From Pyrinomonadaceae bacterium (GTDB lineage Bacteria; Acidobacteriota; Blastocatellia; Pyrinomonadales; Pyrinomonadaceae): a DNA stretch of 64,000 nt. Below the pieces are notes generated by a model. It worked only from the letters and a program-made list of their open reading frames with translations. It had not been told where the DNA came from and did not search any database. A program made the translations under genes and the position numbers. Positions 17,783 through 25,298 of the stretch are shown here, one piece after another; position 1 is the stretch's first letter; each line of letters begins with the position of its first letter. The stretch lies in the NCBI GenBank assembly GCA_014380365.1, contig JACMJZ010000029.1:186001-250000 (forward strand), given 5' to 3'.

Positions 17783-18820
17783 GTGTCTTAAGAAAACACC
17801 CGAGCGATGCAGGGAGTTGCCGATCTGAAACGGGAGGCGGGGAAAATTGTTGAAGGGACCGCGCATCGTCGTGGTCGCCTCGATCGGATTAGGCCAACGA
17901 TGCCCGAGACCATTCAGCACCTCACGCCTGAGCCGCAGGTGCGACAACATCGGCACTGCTTGTCTGCTTGGCATTGAAGGCTTGGGTGATCCCCACTCTT
18001 TAAGAACCGTAGGAACCAGCCATCGTGGAGTCTCGAGGAACCGATGCTTTTCGGGCATGGCGTCGATTTTCGCTCCCAGCAGAATGTGGGCCAGGTTAAT
18101 TGCGTTGACCACGGGCCGGGCTTGTTGTTTTTCACCGAAACAATAGTCCCAGTCGAATTCCGGCACGCGAGCTTCGAGGGCGGCTGCAACGTCCACCAGC
18201 CAGAGGGGCCGCCAGGCGCCTTCCCGCATGAGGTGATAGGAAACCACTCGCAGATGATCCTCCGGACCGAGAATCCGCACATCGGTTTCCCCAAGTCGAA
18301 CCAGCTCTGAGCGGGCGTATAAATCCTCTTCGTGCGTTAACCCAAACTTCGCAAAACCCGAGTGGAGATCAACTTTGAATTTCAACGGATCCAAACTCGC
18401 CAGCGCGCGGCGAGCGGTCTGGGAGTCGTGCTGGCGAACACAAATGTCGATGTCACCGGCAGGCCGGAGGCCAGGTTCGGGGTAATAACGCGCGGCAGCC
18501 CAGCCTTTGACGAGAATTCCCTCCACGCCAAAGGAGCGGAGCAACGCGAATACTTTCTCTACTCGGGAATTGCTGAGACGAGAGTCGAGTCTGTAAAGTC
18601 GATAGGCCTGATGAAACTCGTCCGCAGCTATAGAGCCCCGCAACTCACTCTGGCAAACTCGCCACCACCCAATCGCACCGGCGCCCGTGCGCATCAAGAG
18701 CGGGGCAATCGTTTCAAGTTCGGCTGCTGAGATGTTGGTCGCGGGAGGTTTTGGCCGCCACGCGCCTGCCAGGAACGCGGCGACCAACTTCCCAGTTGCT
18801 TTCGCAGAGGTGGCCTTCAT
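17765..18820 (-). CDS. Nucleotidyltransferase-fold protein (PF14907-like)
   Basis: 351 aa from the ATG at 18820, 37 bp after the PqqD-domain gene; a start at 18916 would overlap that gene. The core GILVKGWAAARYYPEPGLRPAGDIDICV has the G-x(n)-DxD pattern of nucleotidyltransferase-fold proteins of the 'uncharacterised nucleotidyltransferase' family. Members often sit beside PqqD-like and HPr-kinase-like genes in peptide-maturation-like loci (established pattern); no kinase gene is next to it here. Substrate unknown. Confidence 0.78.
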   Translation of the reverse strand: MKATSAKATGKLVAAFLAGAWRPKPPATNISAAELETIAPLLMRTGAGAIGWWRVCQSELRGSIAADEFHQAYRLYRLDSRLSNSRVEKVFALLRSFGVEGILVKGWAAARYYPEPGLRPAGDIDICVRQHDSQTARRALASLDPLKFKVDLHSGFAKFGLTHEEDLYARSELVRLGETDVRILGPEDHLRVVSYHLMREGAWRPLWLVDVAAALEARVPEFDWDYCFGEKQQARPVVNAINLAHILLGAKIDAMPEKHRFLETPRWLVPTVLKEWGSPKPSMPSRQAVPMLSHLRLRREVLNGLGHRWPNPIEATTTMRGPFNNFPRLPFQIGNSLHRSGVFLRHLLRAS

Positions 18821-18857
18821 TGTTGTTAGGTCGAGCGTAACTCTGGTTGCTGTGAAA

Positions 18858-19358
18858 TCACAGCTCGGGTCCACACACTCCCTCGTTGCAGTTTTGCGAG
18901 TCGCACTGGCTGTCAATGTTGCAAGAGCAACCTAGACCCCCGGGATTGGCGATACAAGGGTCGGGGGGGCCGGATCCGGCCTGGGCCGCTGCCGGCGCCG
19001 AGATGGACACGATTAGCGGCAGAGCCAGCGCGGCTGTCAATCCCAGGTTCTGAATTAACCTGCGGCGAGATAGATGTTCCCGTCGTGGCCCGGCAGCGAC
19101 TTCTTTTAGCAATCCAAAGCCGGCCAGCTCTTCTAATCCGAGCGTGACGACCTGGTTGGGTATTGGAGACTTGAGCTCGCGTTGAAGTACCGCGGCGATG
19201 TCGCCCTCAGCTTTTTTGCCATCGCAGTTTTTCCAGATCAGCGCCGCCGTCTTATTGAGACAGTGAGCTTTGTCAGTGTTCAAGTCATAAACCAAAACTT
19301 CGTCCGGTAGTTCTTCCACAATCAGGCCCTCCCGGCGGGCAGTAGGAAACAATGTCAT
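18858..19358 (-). CDS. PqqD-domain protein fused to Tat-like signal and six-cysteine tail
   Basis: 166 aa. Residues 10-88 are a PqqD-like winged-helix domain (VLVYDLNTDKAHCLNKTAALIWKNCDG), the fold that binds precursor peptides in RiPP maturation. Residues 97-127 read as a Tat-type signal: SRRRLIQ, a hydrophobic stretch, then APAAAQA. The last 35 residues carry six cysteines (135, 144, 146, 152, 157, 162), in the last part spaced as CNIDSQCDSQNCNEGVC. AGAGGA precedes the chosen ATG; the frame continues upstream to 19487 without family match. A chaperone-like domain ahead of an exportable, possibly disulfide-rich peptide is unusual. Confidence 0.8.
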   Translation of the reverse strand: MTLFPTARREGLIVEELPDEVLVYDLNTDKAHCLNKTAALIWKNCDGKKAEGDIAAVLQRELKSPIPNQVVTLGLEELAGFGLLKEVAAGPRREHLSRRRLIQNLGLTAALALPLIVSISAPAAAQAGSGPPDPCIANPGGLGCSCNIDSQCDSQNCNEGVCGPEL

Positions 19359-19645
19359 TCGCTTGTCCTCTTTCGATGTTGGTTTGACTAGCTCTGTCAC
19401 GCGATGGGCAAGATCGCGACTCATGGTGGGGCGGACTCTAGAAACTGCGAGAACCTTGTAATACCTCCAGCCTCCTAAGTCAATCACTAAACCACGAAAG
19501 TGGTATTGCGTATCCGCTGGACTTCACTGCTCATGTTCGTTTGCGATTTTCTCCTGAAACGTGCACGATCTTTGCGAGCCAGCAGGTAGCGAGCACTCAT
19601 TTTGGAGAGTAGCGAAAGAGCAACGTCGCCGGACGAACCTTGCAG

Positions 19646-21307
19646 ATGCGCGTCACAGTCGGACAAATAAATACAACCAACGGCGATTACGAAACTAATA
19701 CTGCCGGGATCATCCGAGCGATCGAACAGGCCCGAAAGGACCGTTCTGATATCGTCGTGTTGCCGGAGGCCGCCGTCCAGGGCTACACCTCGCTCGACTG
19801 GTTCCTCGATCGCGACGTCGCGCGGTGCGCCCTGCAACCGCTGGAAAAGATCATTGAAGCCACCAAAGGATTGACCGCGATCGTCGGGACGATAAGGCCC
19901 AACGATCTTCCTACGGGCCGCAGGCTCTACAACTCCGCCGCGATAATACGCGATCAGAAATTAATCGGTTTTGCCGATAAAACACTGCTGCCCGAGTATG
20001 ACGTCTTCGACGATCCTCGTTACTTCGAGCCATCACGCGAACGCCGTCTGTTTACCGCGGGCGACTGCAAACTCGGCGTCGCCGTTTGTGAAGATTTCTG
20101 GAACGATAAGACGTTTTGGAAGGAGCGACTCTACCACCAGGACCCTGCCGACGAACTGATTGCGATGGGCGCCGAGATCCTCCTCTCGATAAACGCTTCG
20201 CCATTCAACAAAGGAAAGATGGGTCAGCGTTGCGCGATGGTTTCTCACCGCGCGCGAACGTCAAAACTTCCCATCGTCTTCGTCAATCTTGTCGGGGGAA
20301 ACGATGGGATTATTTTCGACGGCGCGAGCATTGTGGCGGACTGCGAAGGAAAGATAATTCTCCAGGCGCCACCTTTCGAAGAGTTCTTCGGCACAGTTGA
20401 TCTCGAGTGTGGAGTCGCGGACGAACGCTGTTTGCCCGGCGATGACATGGAAACAGTTCGCAGCGCACTGGTGCTTGGGATCCACGACTACGCTCGCAAG
20501 AACCGGTTCACGAAGGCTGTGCTCGGGTTATCGGGCGGCCTGGATTCGGCGGTGGTGGCGGCGCTGGCGTGTGAAGCCCTGGGCGCGAACAACGTGCTCG
20601 CCGTCATGATGCCCTCGCCCTATTCTTCGCGTTCGAGCACTGACGACAGCGTCGAACTCGGACGCCGGTTGGGGATGAAAGTTATCGAACACCCGATAAC
20701 GAAACCGTTTGAAGTGATGCTTGACGAACTCAAGCTCCCCCCCCCGTCGGCTGGTAATGGTTCACACGCGACTGAAAACCTTCAGTCGCGGCTGCGCGGA
20801 AATATGCTGATGACGATCTCCAATGCGGAAGGTCGTCTGCTGCTTTCGACAGGCAACAAATCGGAACTCGCTTTGGGCTATTGCACCCTTTACGGTGACA
20901 CCAACGGCGGGTTAGCGGTAATCGGCGACGTTTTGAAGACGGAGGTTTATGCGCTCGCACGCCATCTCAACAGGGACCGCGAAGTTATCCCCACCTCGAT
21001 CATCGAAAAGCGTCCATCCGCCGAACTCGCGCCCGGACAGTTTGACGATCAATCTTTGCCGCCTTACGACAAACTCGATCCCATTCTACAGATGTACTTT
21101 GAAGACAAGGCAACTCCCGAAGAGATCATCGCGGCGGGGAATGACTCGACGATGGTCTACGATATCTTGAACCGGGCTGAGTCGCCGGCAAACGAATTCA
21201 AGCGCCGGCAGTTGCCGCCCACCTTGATCATCTCGCGCAATGCAATTGGCATCGGTCGGCGTCGTCCAGTGACCCATCACTACCGGCGCGATCCTTTGAA
21301 GTGTTAA
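19646..21307 (+). CDS. nadE: Glutamine-dependent NAD+ synthetase
   Basis: 553 aa, two domains. The N-terminal nitrilase-type glutaminase has the triad in LPEAAVQGYTS (Glu), DKTLLPEYDVFDD (Lys) and VCEDFWND (Cys). The C-terminal synthetase has the PP-loop GLSGGLDSAV and the tail motifs STGNKSELALGY and EKRPSAEL. It makes NAD+ from deamido-NAD+ using glutamine-derived ammonia. The ATG at 19646 is preferred to the in-frame TTG at 19640. Confidence 0.96.
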   Translation: MRVTVGQINTTNGDYETNTAGIIRAIEQARKDRSDIVVLPEAAVQGYTSLDWFLDRDVARCALQPLEKIIEATKGLTAIVGTIRPNDLPTGRRLYNSAAIIRDQKLIGFADKTLLPEYDVFDDPRYFEPSRERRLFTAGDCKLGVAVCEDFWNDKTFWKERLYHQDPADELIAMGAEILLSINASPFNKGKMGQRCAMVSHRARTSKLPIVFVNLVGGNDGIIFDGASIVADCEGKIILQAPPFEEFFGTVDLECGVADERCLPGDDMETVRSALVLGIHDYARKNRFTKAVLGLSGGLDSAVVAALACEALGANNVLAVMMPSPYSSRSSTDDSVELGRRLGMKVIEHPITKPFEVMLDELKLPPPSAGNGSHATENLQSRLRGNMLMTISNAEGRLLLSTGNKSELALGYCTLYGDTNGGLAVIGDVLKTEVYALARHLNRDREVIPTSIIEKRPSAELAPGQFDDQSLPPYDKLDPILQMYFEDKATPEEIIAAGNDSTMVYDILNRAESPANEFKRRQLPPTLIISRNAIGIGRRRPVTHHYRRDPLKC

Positions 21308-21329
21308 TTATGACGGCCGGTCCTGCCTG

Positions 21330-21442
21330 TCCCCCTTGTCAGTTCATCACAGACAGGATCAACAAGGTGAATAAGATCAGAGATCAAAGGCCTGCTCTTT
21401 CGTTTCAATTGCATCCTGTGAATCCTGTCAATCCTGTCCATG
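21330..21442. repeat. Intergenic CCTGTC/AATCCTGT-type repeat
   Basis: Direct and inverted copies of short units (ACAGGATCAACAAGGTGAAT on one side, TCCTGTGAATCCTGTCAATC on the other) fill the gap between two convergent genes. The pattern is typical of dispersed low-complexity intergenic elements. Confidence 0.55.
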
Positions 21443-21443
21443 G

Positions 21444-22334
21444 TCACGAGGCGTATCGCGCGTAAACGGATTTCACCTTCTCCAGAAAATCGGTTCTGTC
21501 GACGATGTGATACAGAGTGACGTTGCCTGCGCCTCCCGAAAGCGTCTCGATTAACTTCTCGAAAATCTCAAACTGATCCCCATTTGAAATCTCCTTCGCG
21601 TCGAGGTAACCACCGTGACGTAAACGACGGATCAGATCCTGCAAGGTGAGCCGGCCTTCAAGCGTGCGGCCGCCGTGAACGTGAGAACGGCTAACCAGGT
21701 ATTGCACGATCAAAATCTCGTTGTAGATAGCAGGGGTCAGAAAAAGTCGAGCGCCGTCTCTCTCCCAACCCTCTGACAGTCGGTTGGAACGACGAGCCGC
21801 GCGGAGGCCATCGAAAACTTCCGCCCAGTCAGTCTTCGGCTCCAAACGCTCGAGGTAAGCGCGCGCAGTTCCAAGCAGCCAGGCATCGTCAAGGTCCAGG
21901 TTTTGGTCGAGGGTATCGAGCCAGTTGAAAAAAACCGTGCGTTTGTCAGTCTTCGCTTCGATGACCTGGAATTGGTTGTCCTTCTGCGGAAGGCTTTTGA
22001 TTAGTTTTCTACGAGCCAGGTCGCTCGCCTTGCCCCCGTCGATCCGAAAGGTGTCGAGGCGCGCATGCCACCGCTTGGCCGCGTTGCAGTAGGGACAATG
22101 CGGGTTCTTCTCTTCGCTATCAAAGAATGGAGGTGACGCTTGCGGCGCGGTCAGCTCCGCTATCGTCGGCGAGTACTTTTTGATTTCCGAATAAGCGGTG
22201 CGCGGCGCCAGGCCCAACTGGGTGGTGAAAATATCGAAGGTGCAGGCGAGACAGACTAGCGTTGAGTATTCGGTAACAGTGCCTGCCGGGAAAGCGCTGA
22301 GATCCAGTTCACGTTTCTTCTTTGCTGTTGACAT
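21444..22334 (-). CDS. Protein of unknown function with two CxxC pairs
   Basis: 296 aa, soluble. CLAC (about 28-31) and CPYC (about 79-82) could hold one zinc ion. The rest is helical and charged, without enzyme signature. No signal peptide. It lies upstream of nothing obvious: convergent with nadE and behind ttcA on the same strand. Likely a real gene from length and codon pattern; function not assigned. Confidence 0.65.
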   Translation of the reverse strand: MSTAKKKRELDLSAFPAGTVTEYSTLVCLACTFDIFTTQLGLAPRTAYSEIKKYSPTIAELTAPQASPPFFDSEEKNPHCPYCNAAKRWHARLDTFRIDGGKASDLARRKLIKSLPQKDNQFQVIEAKTDKRTVFFNWLDTLDQNLDLDDAWLLGTARAYLERLEPKTDWAEVFDGLRAARRSNRLSEGWERDGARLFLTPAIYNEILIVQYLVSRSHVHGGRTLEGRLTLQDLIRRLRHGGYLDAKEISNGDQFEIFEKLIETLSGGAGNVTLYHIVDRTDFLEKVKSVYARYAS

Positions 22335-22376
22335 ACTAAATCAGCAGTCCGCAGATCAGAGTCATCTCCTTTCGGT

Positions 22377-22445
22377 TGTCCTCTGTGTCCTCTGTGGTCA
22401 ATAAACCGGCTTCGAAAGATCACCACAGAGACACAGAGGACACGG
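22377..22445. repeat. Inverted repeat of CCTCTGTG units
   Basis: GTCCTCTGTGTCCTCTGTGG is mirrored by CCACAGAGACACAGAGGACA after about 28 nt. It sits between two same-strand genes, right after the ttcA stop and upstream of the 21444 gene. Confidence 0.8.
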
Positions 22446-22464
22446 AGTTAGCACAGAGCCTGGG

Positions 22465-23322
22465 TCACATAATCGAGACTAGCGCGGGCTGCAGTCCTTC
22501 ATCCGTATGACCCAACGCCAAATCGAGTTCTGATTCGACATCGCCGCTCGCCGCCTGAAGTTTCTTAAAGTCGAAAAGCTGATGATCCAATAAGTGTGAT
22601 GGGACTGCATTGCCCAGCGCCGTGAGCATCGAGCTGCGAATGTTGGGAATATCTTTCTCCAAATCTGTAACCAACCGATTGATGCGCGCGCGTTGGAGAT
22701 TGGGTTGCGAGCCGCAGAGGTCGCACGGGATGATGGGAAACTTTCGCAACCCCGCGAACGCCGTGATCTCGGATTCGCGACAGTATGCGAGCGGCCGGAT
22801 GACGGTGTTGCGGCCGTCCGTCGAACGCAGGACGGGCGGCATTGCCTTGAGTGAGCCGACGAAGAAAAGATTCAGTAAGAAAGTGGTGATGATGTCGTCA
22901 GCATGATGGCCGAGGGCAATCTTGTTGCACCCCTCTTCGACAGCAAGGTTGTAGAGAATTCCACGCCGCAGGCGCGAGCACACTGAACATGAGGTTTTAC
23001 CCTCCGGAACCAGACGCTTCACGATTGAGTAGGTATCGCGCTCGATGATGCGAAACGCCACGCCGCGATTCCGAAGATAGTTGGGTAACACTTCGGCAGG
23101 AAATTCTGGCTGCTTCTGATCGAGATTGACCGCCAGCAGATCAAACCTGACTGGAGCTCGTGGCTGTAGATCCAACAGAAGCTCCAGCATCGTGTAGCTG
23201 TCCTTGCCACCCGACAGACACACCATGATGCGGTCACCGTCTTCGATCATACCGAAGTCTTCGATCGCGTTGCCCATGCCGCGAAGCAGTTTCGTTTTTA
23301 GTTTGTTTTCTGAAGTCATCAA
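22465..23322 (-). CDS. ttcA: tRNA 2-thiocytidine biosynthesis protein TtcA
   Basis: 285 aa. The PP-loop SGGKDS at 37-42 binds ATP. Two CxxC pairs (C112/C115 and C200/C203) are the TtcA signature for the iron-sulfur cluster. LGHHADD matches the family too. The enzyme thiolates cytidine 32 of certain tRNAs. Length and motif order fit the group I TtcA type. Confidence 0.95.
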   Translation of the reverse strand: MMTSENKLKTKLLRGMGNAIEDFGMIEDGDRIMVCLSGGKDSYTMLELLLDLQPRAPVRFDLLAVNLDQKQPEFPAEVLPNYLRNRGVAFRIIERDTYSIVKRLVPEGKTSCSVCSRLRRGILYNLAVEEGCNKIALGHHADDIITTFLLNLFFVGSLKAMPPVLRSTDGRNTVIRPLAYCRESEITAFAGLRKFPIIPCDLCGSQPNLQRARINRLVTDLEKDIPNIRSSMLTALGNAVPSHLLDHQLFDFKKLQAASGDVESELDLALGHTDEGLQPALVSIM

Positions 23323-23512
23323 GGTTGAAATTATTCTAGCATTCTCTGGGTTTGCGGCTGAACCCTTGAAGATTACGGGTCGCCTGTGCTACCGTGCGCG
23401 CAATCAAGGATTATCGTTCCGTTAATAGGCGTCGCCCTAATTAGTCGCAATCGCCAGTTTTACCTCCCACAGCATCGTCCCAAAGTCGGTATAGATGAAC
23501 GGGGAGCAGTGT

Positions 23513-24070
23513 ATGCTCGAAGTCGAGACTCCGGTAATAACCAAACAATATTTCTCCGAGTCGCGGAAGATTCAGCGAGCTGACGCTGCGGGTCAGACGT
23601 CGCCTGATGCTGCATTCGATCCGGAAATTTACTTCGATCGATGGCTCGCGGACGTACAGCGAAATGGTCAGCGACTCGCCGCGGAACCCGGCCCAGGCGA
23701 GGAGATTTACTTCGAGTCAGCACGAGGATCAAAGTGCGAAGTGACTTTTGAAGGCGTCTTACATTTTGATGGGTATACCGTGGGAAACATTAGATCTCCG
23801 GAAGGCACCCTAGTCCTTGCGAAAGCGGGACGAGTGGATGCGGACATTGATGTGGGGAGAGCGGTAATTAGTGGTTCGGTCACCGGAAACATAAATGCAC
23901 CCGAGGGTGTCATTCTCGACAGCGATGCGCGAGTCACCGGACAGATTCACACTCGGATGCTTTCGGTGAGGGTGGGCGCGCTTTTTGAGGGCGATTGCCT
24001 GTTCACTGCGGCCCCCGGCACCCACGGTATCGAAGAATCATCGGGCGTTGAATGGCTCGACAAGCACTGA
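23513..24070 (+). CDS. Bactofilin (polymer-forming cytoskeletal protein), first copy
   Basis: 185 aa. The central domain (about 65-165) is the bactofilin beta-helix: repeated G/V-rich strands such as VGNIRSPEGTLVLAKAGRVDADIDVGRAVISGSVTGNI. Bactofilins polymerise without nucleotides and scaffold cell-wall or envelope machines. The ATG at 23513 is preferred over 23495 because GGGGAG lies 7 nt before it. A second bactofilin follows on the same strand after a 210-bp gap that holds an 8-bp stem-loop (24103-24127). Confidence 0.88.
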   Translation: MLEVETPVITKQYFSESRKIQRADAAGQTSPDAAFDPEIYFDRWLADVQRNGQRLAAEPGPGEEIYFESARGSKCEVTFEGVLHFDGYTVGNIRSPEGTLVLAKAGRVDADIDVGRAVISGSVTGNINAPEGVILDSDARVTGQIHTRMLSVRVGALFEGDCLFTAAPGTHGIEESSGVEWLDKH

Positions 24071-24280
24071 CGCTCGTCACGGTTACATTTTCATTGCGAG
24101 GCTAGACACCGAAGGCTTTGGTGTCTATTATGGCTCCCCCATTTCTCGGTGGTTACCCATTCTGAAGTGGCCAAGCCAAGAGGTTAATCCAACAAACACA
24201 AAGGTACGCGCGTCGTTTTGTTACTACCGTCTCGATGGCACCTGTGACTTAATCCCGCGCCCCCAACAACGGAGGCTACT

Positions 24281-24937
24281 ATGCTTAGGATAGGAAAAAA
24301 CCCAAAAGATTCGGTAGAGAATGAAGTTTCCACCGACAAACCGGAAGCGCCCTATACCACCCCAAAACCGTTCTCTCCGTACCAGGGAACGACGACTGAA
24401 ACCAAGTCGCAACCGGACTACAATTCTGCAGCTCCCCGGGCAATGACAGAAAATGAAACAGTCGCGCGCGAGTTGAAGGAAGGCAATTTGAGTGGCTTTG
24501 TAGGCAGCGGCACGGTGGTTACCGGCGAGGCCAACTTCAAGGCGTTGATGCGCGTCGACGGACACCTGTCAGGACGGATCTCCTCAACGAGCGGGACCTT
24601 AATTGTGGGCGCAAACGGTAAGGTCGATGCCAACATTGAAGTGGCCGTGGCCACGATTCAGGGTACGGTCAACGGCGATATTATTGCCTCTCAGCGACTC
24701 GAAATTGGGCGCGCTGGCAAAGTGAGTGGAAACATTCAGACTCCCTGCCTGGTGATCGAGCAGGGTGCACTCTTCGAAGGTAGCTGCAAGATGGCGAAGA
24801 TGAGTGCGGATTCGAGCAAAGGCAAAAGTAATGGACGTGATGAGCAGCCGCTCGATACCACCAGCATGAAACCCGTTAACGCCAACTCAAACACCACGCC
24901 AACCAAGGTCGCGGACGTTTCGAGCATAGCGAGCTAA
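24281..24937 (+). CDS. Bactofilin, second copy
   Basis: 218 aa. Unstructured N-terminus (1-60) and C-terminus (185-218, Ser/Thr/Asn-rich) flank the bactofilin core (about 65-175: SGFVGSGTVVTGEANFKALM, then DGHLSGRISSTSGTLIVGANGKVDANI). GGAGG precedes the ATG and a strong terminator follows at 24964. The tails are longer than in the first copy, which may set partner binding. Confidence 0.9.
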   Translation: MLRIGKNPKDSVENEVSTDKPEAPYTTPKPFSPYQGTTTETKSQPDYNSAAPRAMTENETVARELKEGNLSGFVGSGTVVTGEANFKALMRVDGHLSGRISSTSGTLIVGANGKVDANIEVAVATIQGTVNGDIIASQRLEIGRAGKVSGNIQTPCLVIEQGALFEGSCKMAKMSADSSKGKSNGRDEQPLDTTSMKPVNANSNTTPTKVADVSSIAS

Positions 24938-24963
24938 CGATTCCCATCAACCGAAAGTTCTCT

Positions 24964-24997
24964 GGCGCTTCGCCCACGCGGCGAGGCGCCTTTTTTT
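24964..24997 (+). terminator. Rho-independent terminator after the bactofilins
   Basis: An 11-bp stem GGCGCTTCGCC/GGCGAGGCGCC (one G-T pair) with loop CACGC, followed directly by seven T. Confidence 0.93.
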
Positions 24998-25034
24998 GTT
25001 CCATCCTCCCTGCTGAGTTATTCGGCGAAGTTCG

Positions 25035-25130
25035 GCTTTGCGTTCTTTGCGGTATCTTTGCGTTCTTTGCGGTTTACGAAGTCGTTACCGCAATGAGCGC
25101 GAAGGGACCGACCGCAAAGGTCCGCAAAAA
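25035..25130. repeat. CTTTGCG-type intergenic repeat
   Basis: Two CTTTGCGTTCTTTGCGG units on one side and an imperfect inverted CCGCAAAGGTCCGCAAA on the other. Same family as 37645 and 57272. It occupies part of the 360-bp gap between the bactofilin terminator and the HEAT-cyclophilin gene; the rest should hold that gene's promoter. Confidence 0.7.
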
Positions 25131-25298
25131 AAGAATACAACTTGGTAAAGCGTATATAAGCGCCTCGGCCACACTCGCCTTGACAGAATCCACGTGCCTC
25201 CCTGATACATAGAGGCGTAGCCCCAGCCAAATCTCCAAAATAGGTTTTCGCTCCTTTATCAGCCGATGCCCAAAACCGACATTGACCCAATCATAAGT

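Noticed and set aside
24103-24127. Stem-loop between the two bactofilin genes as a riboswitch
   Set aside because: An 8-bp stem alone matches no riboswitch class I can name; no second helix or conserved core is visible.
25180-25208. TTGACA followed after 17 bp by TGATAC, a possible promoter
   Set aside because: The -10 box matches the consensus poorly, and -35/-10 rules are uncertain in this lineage.
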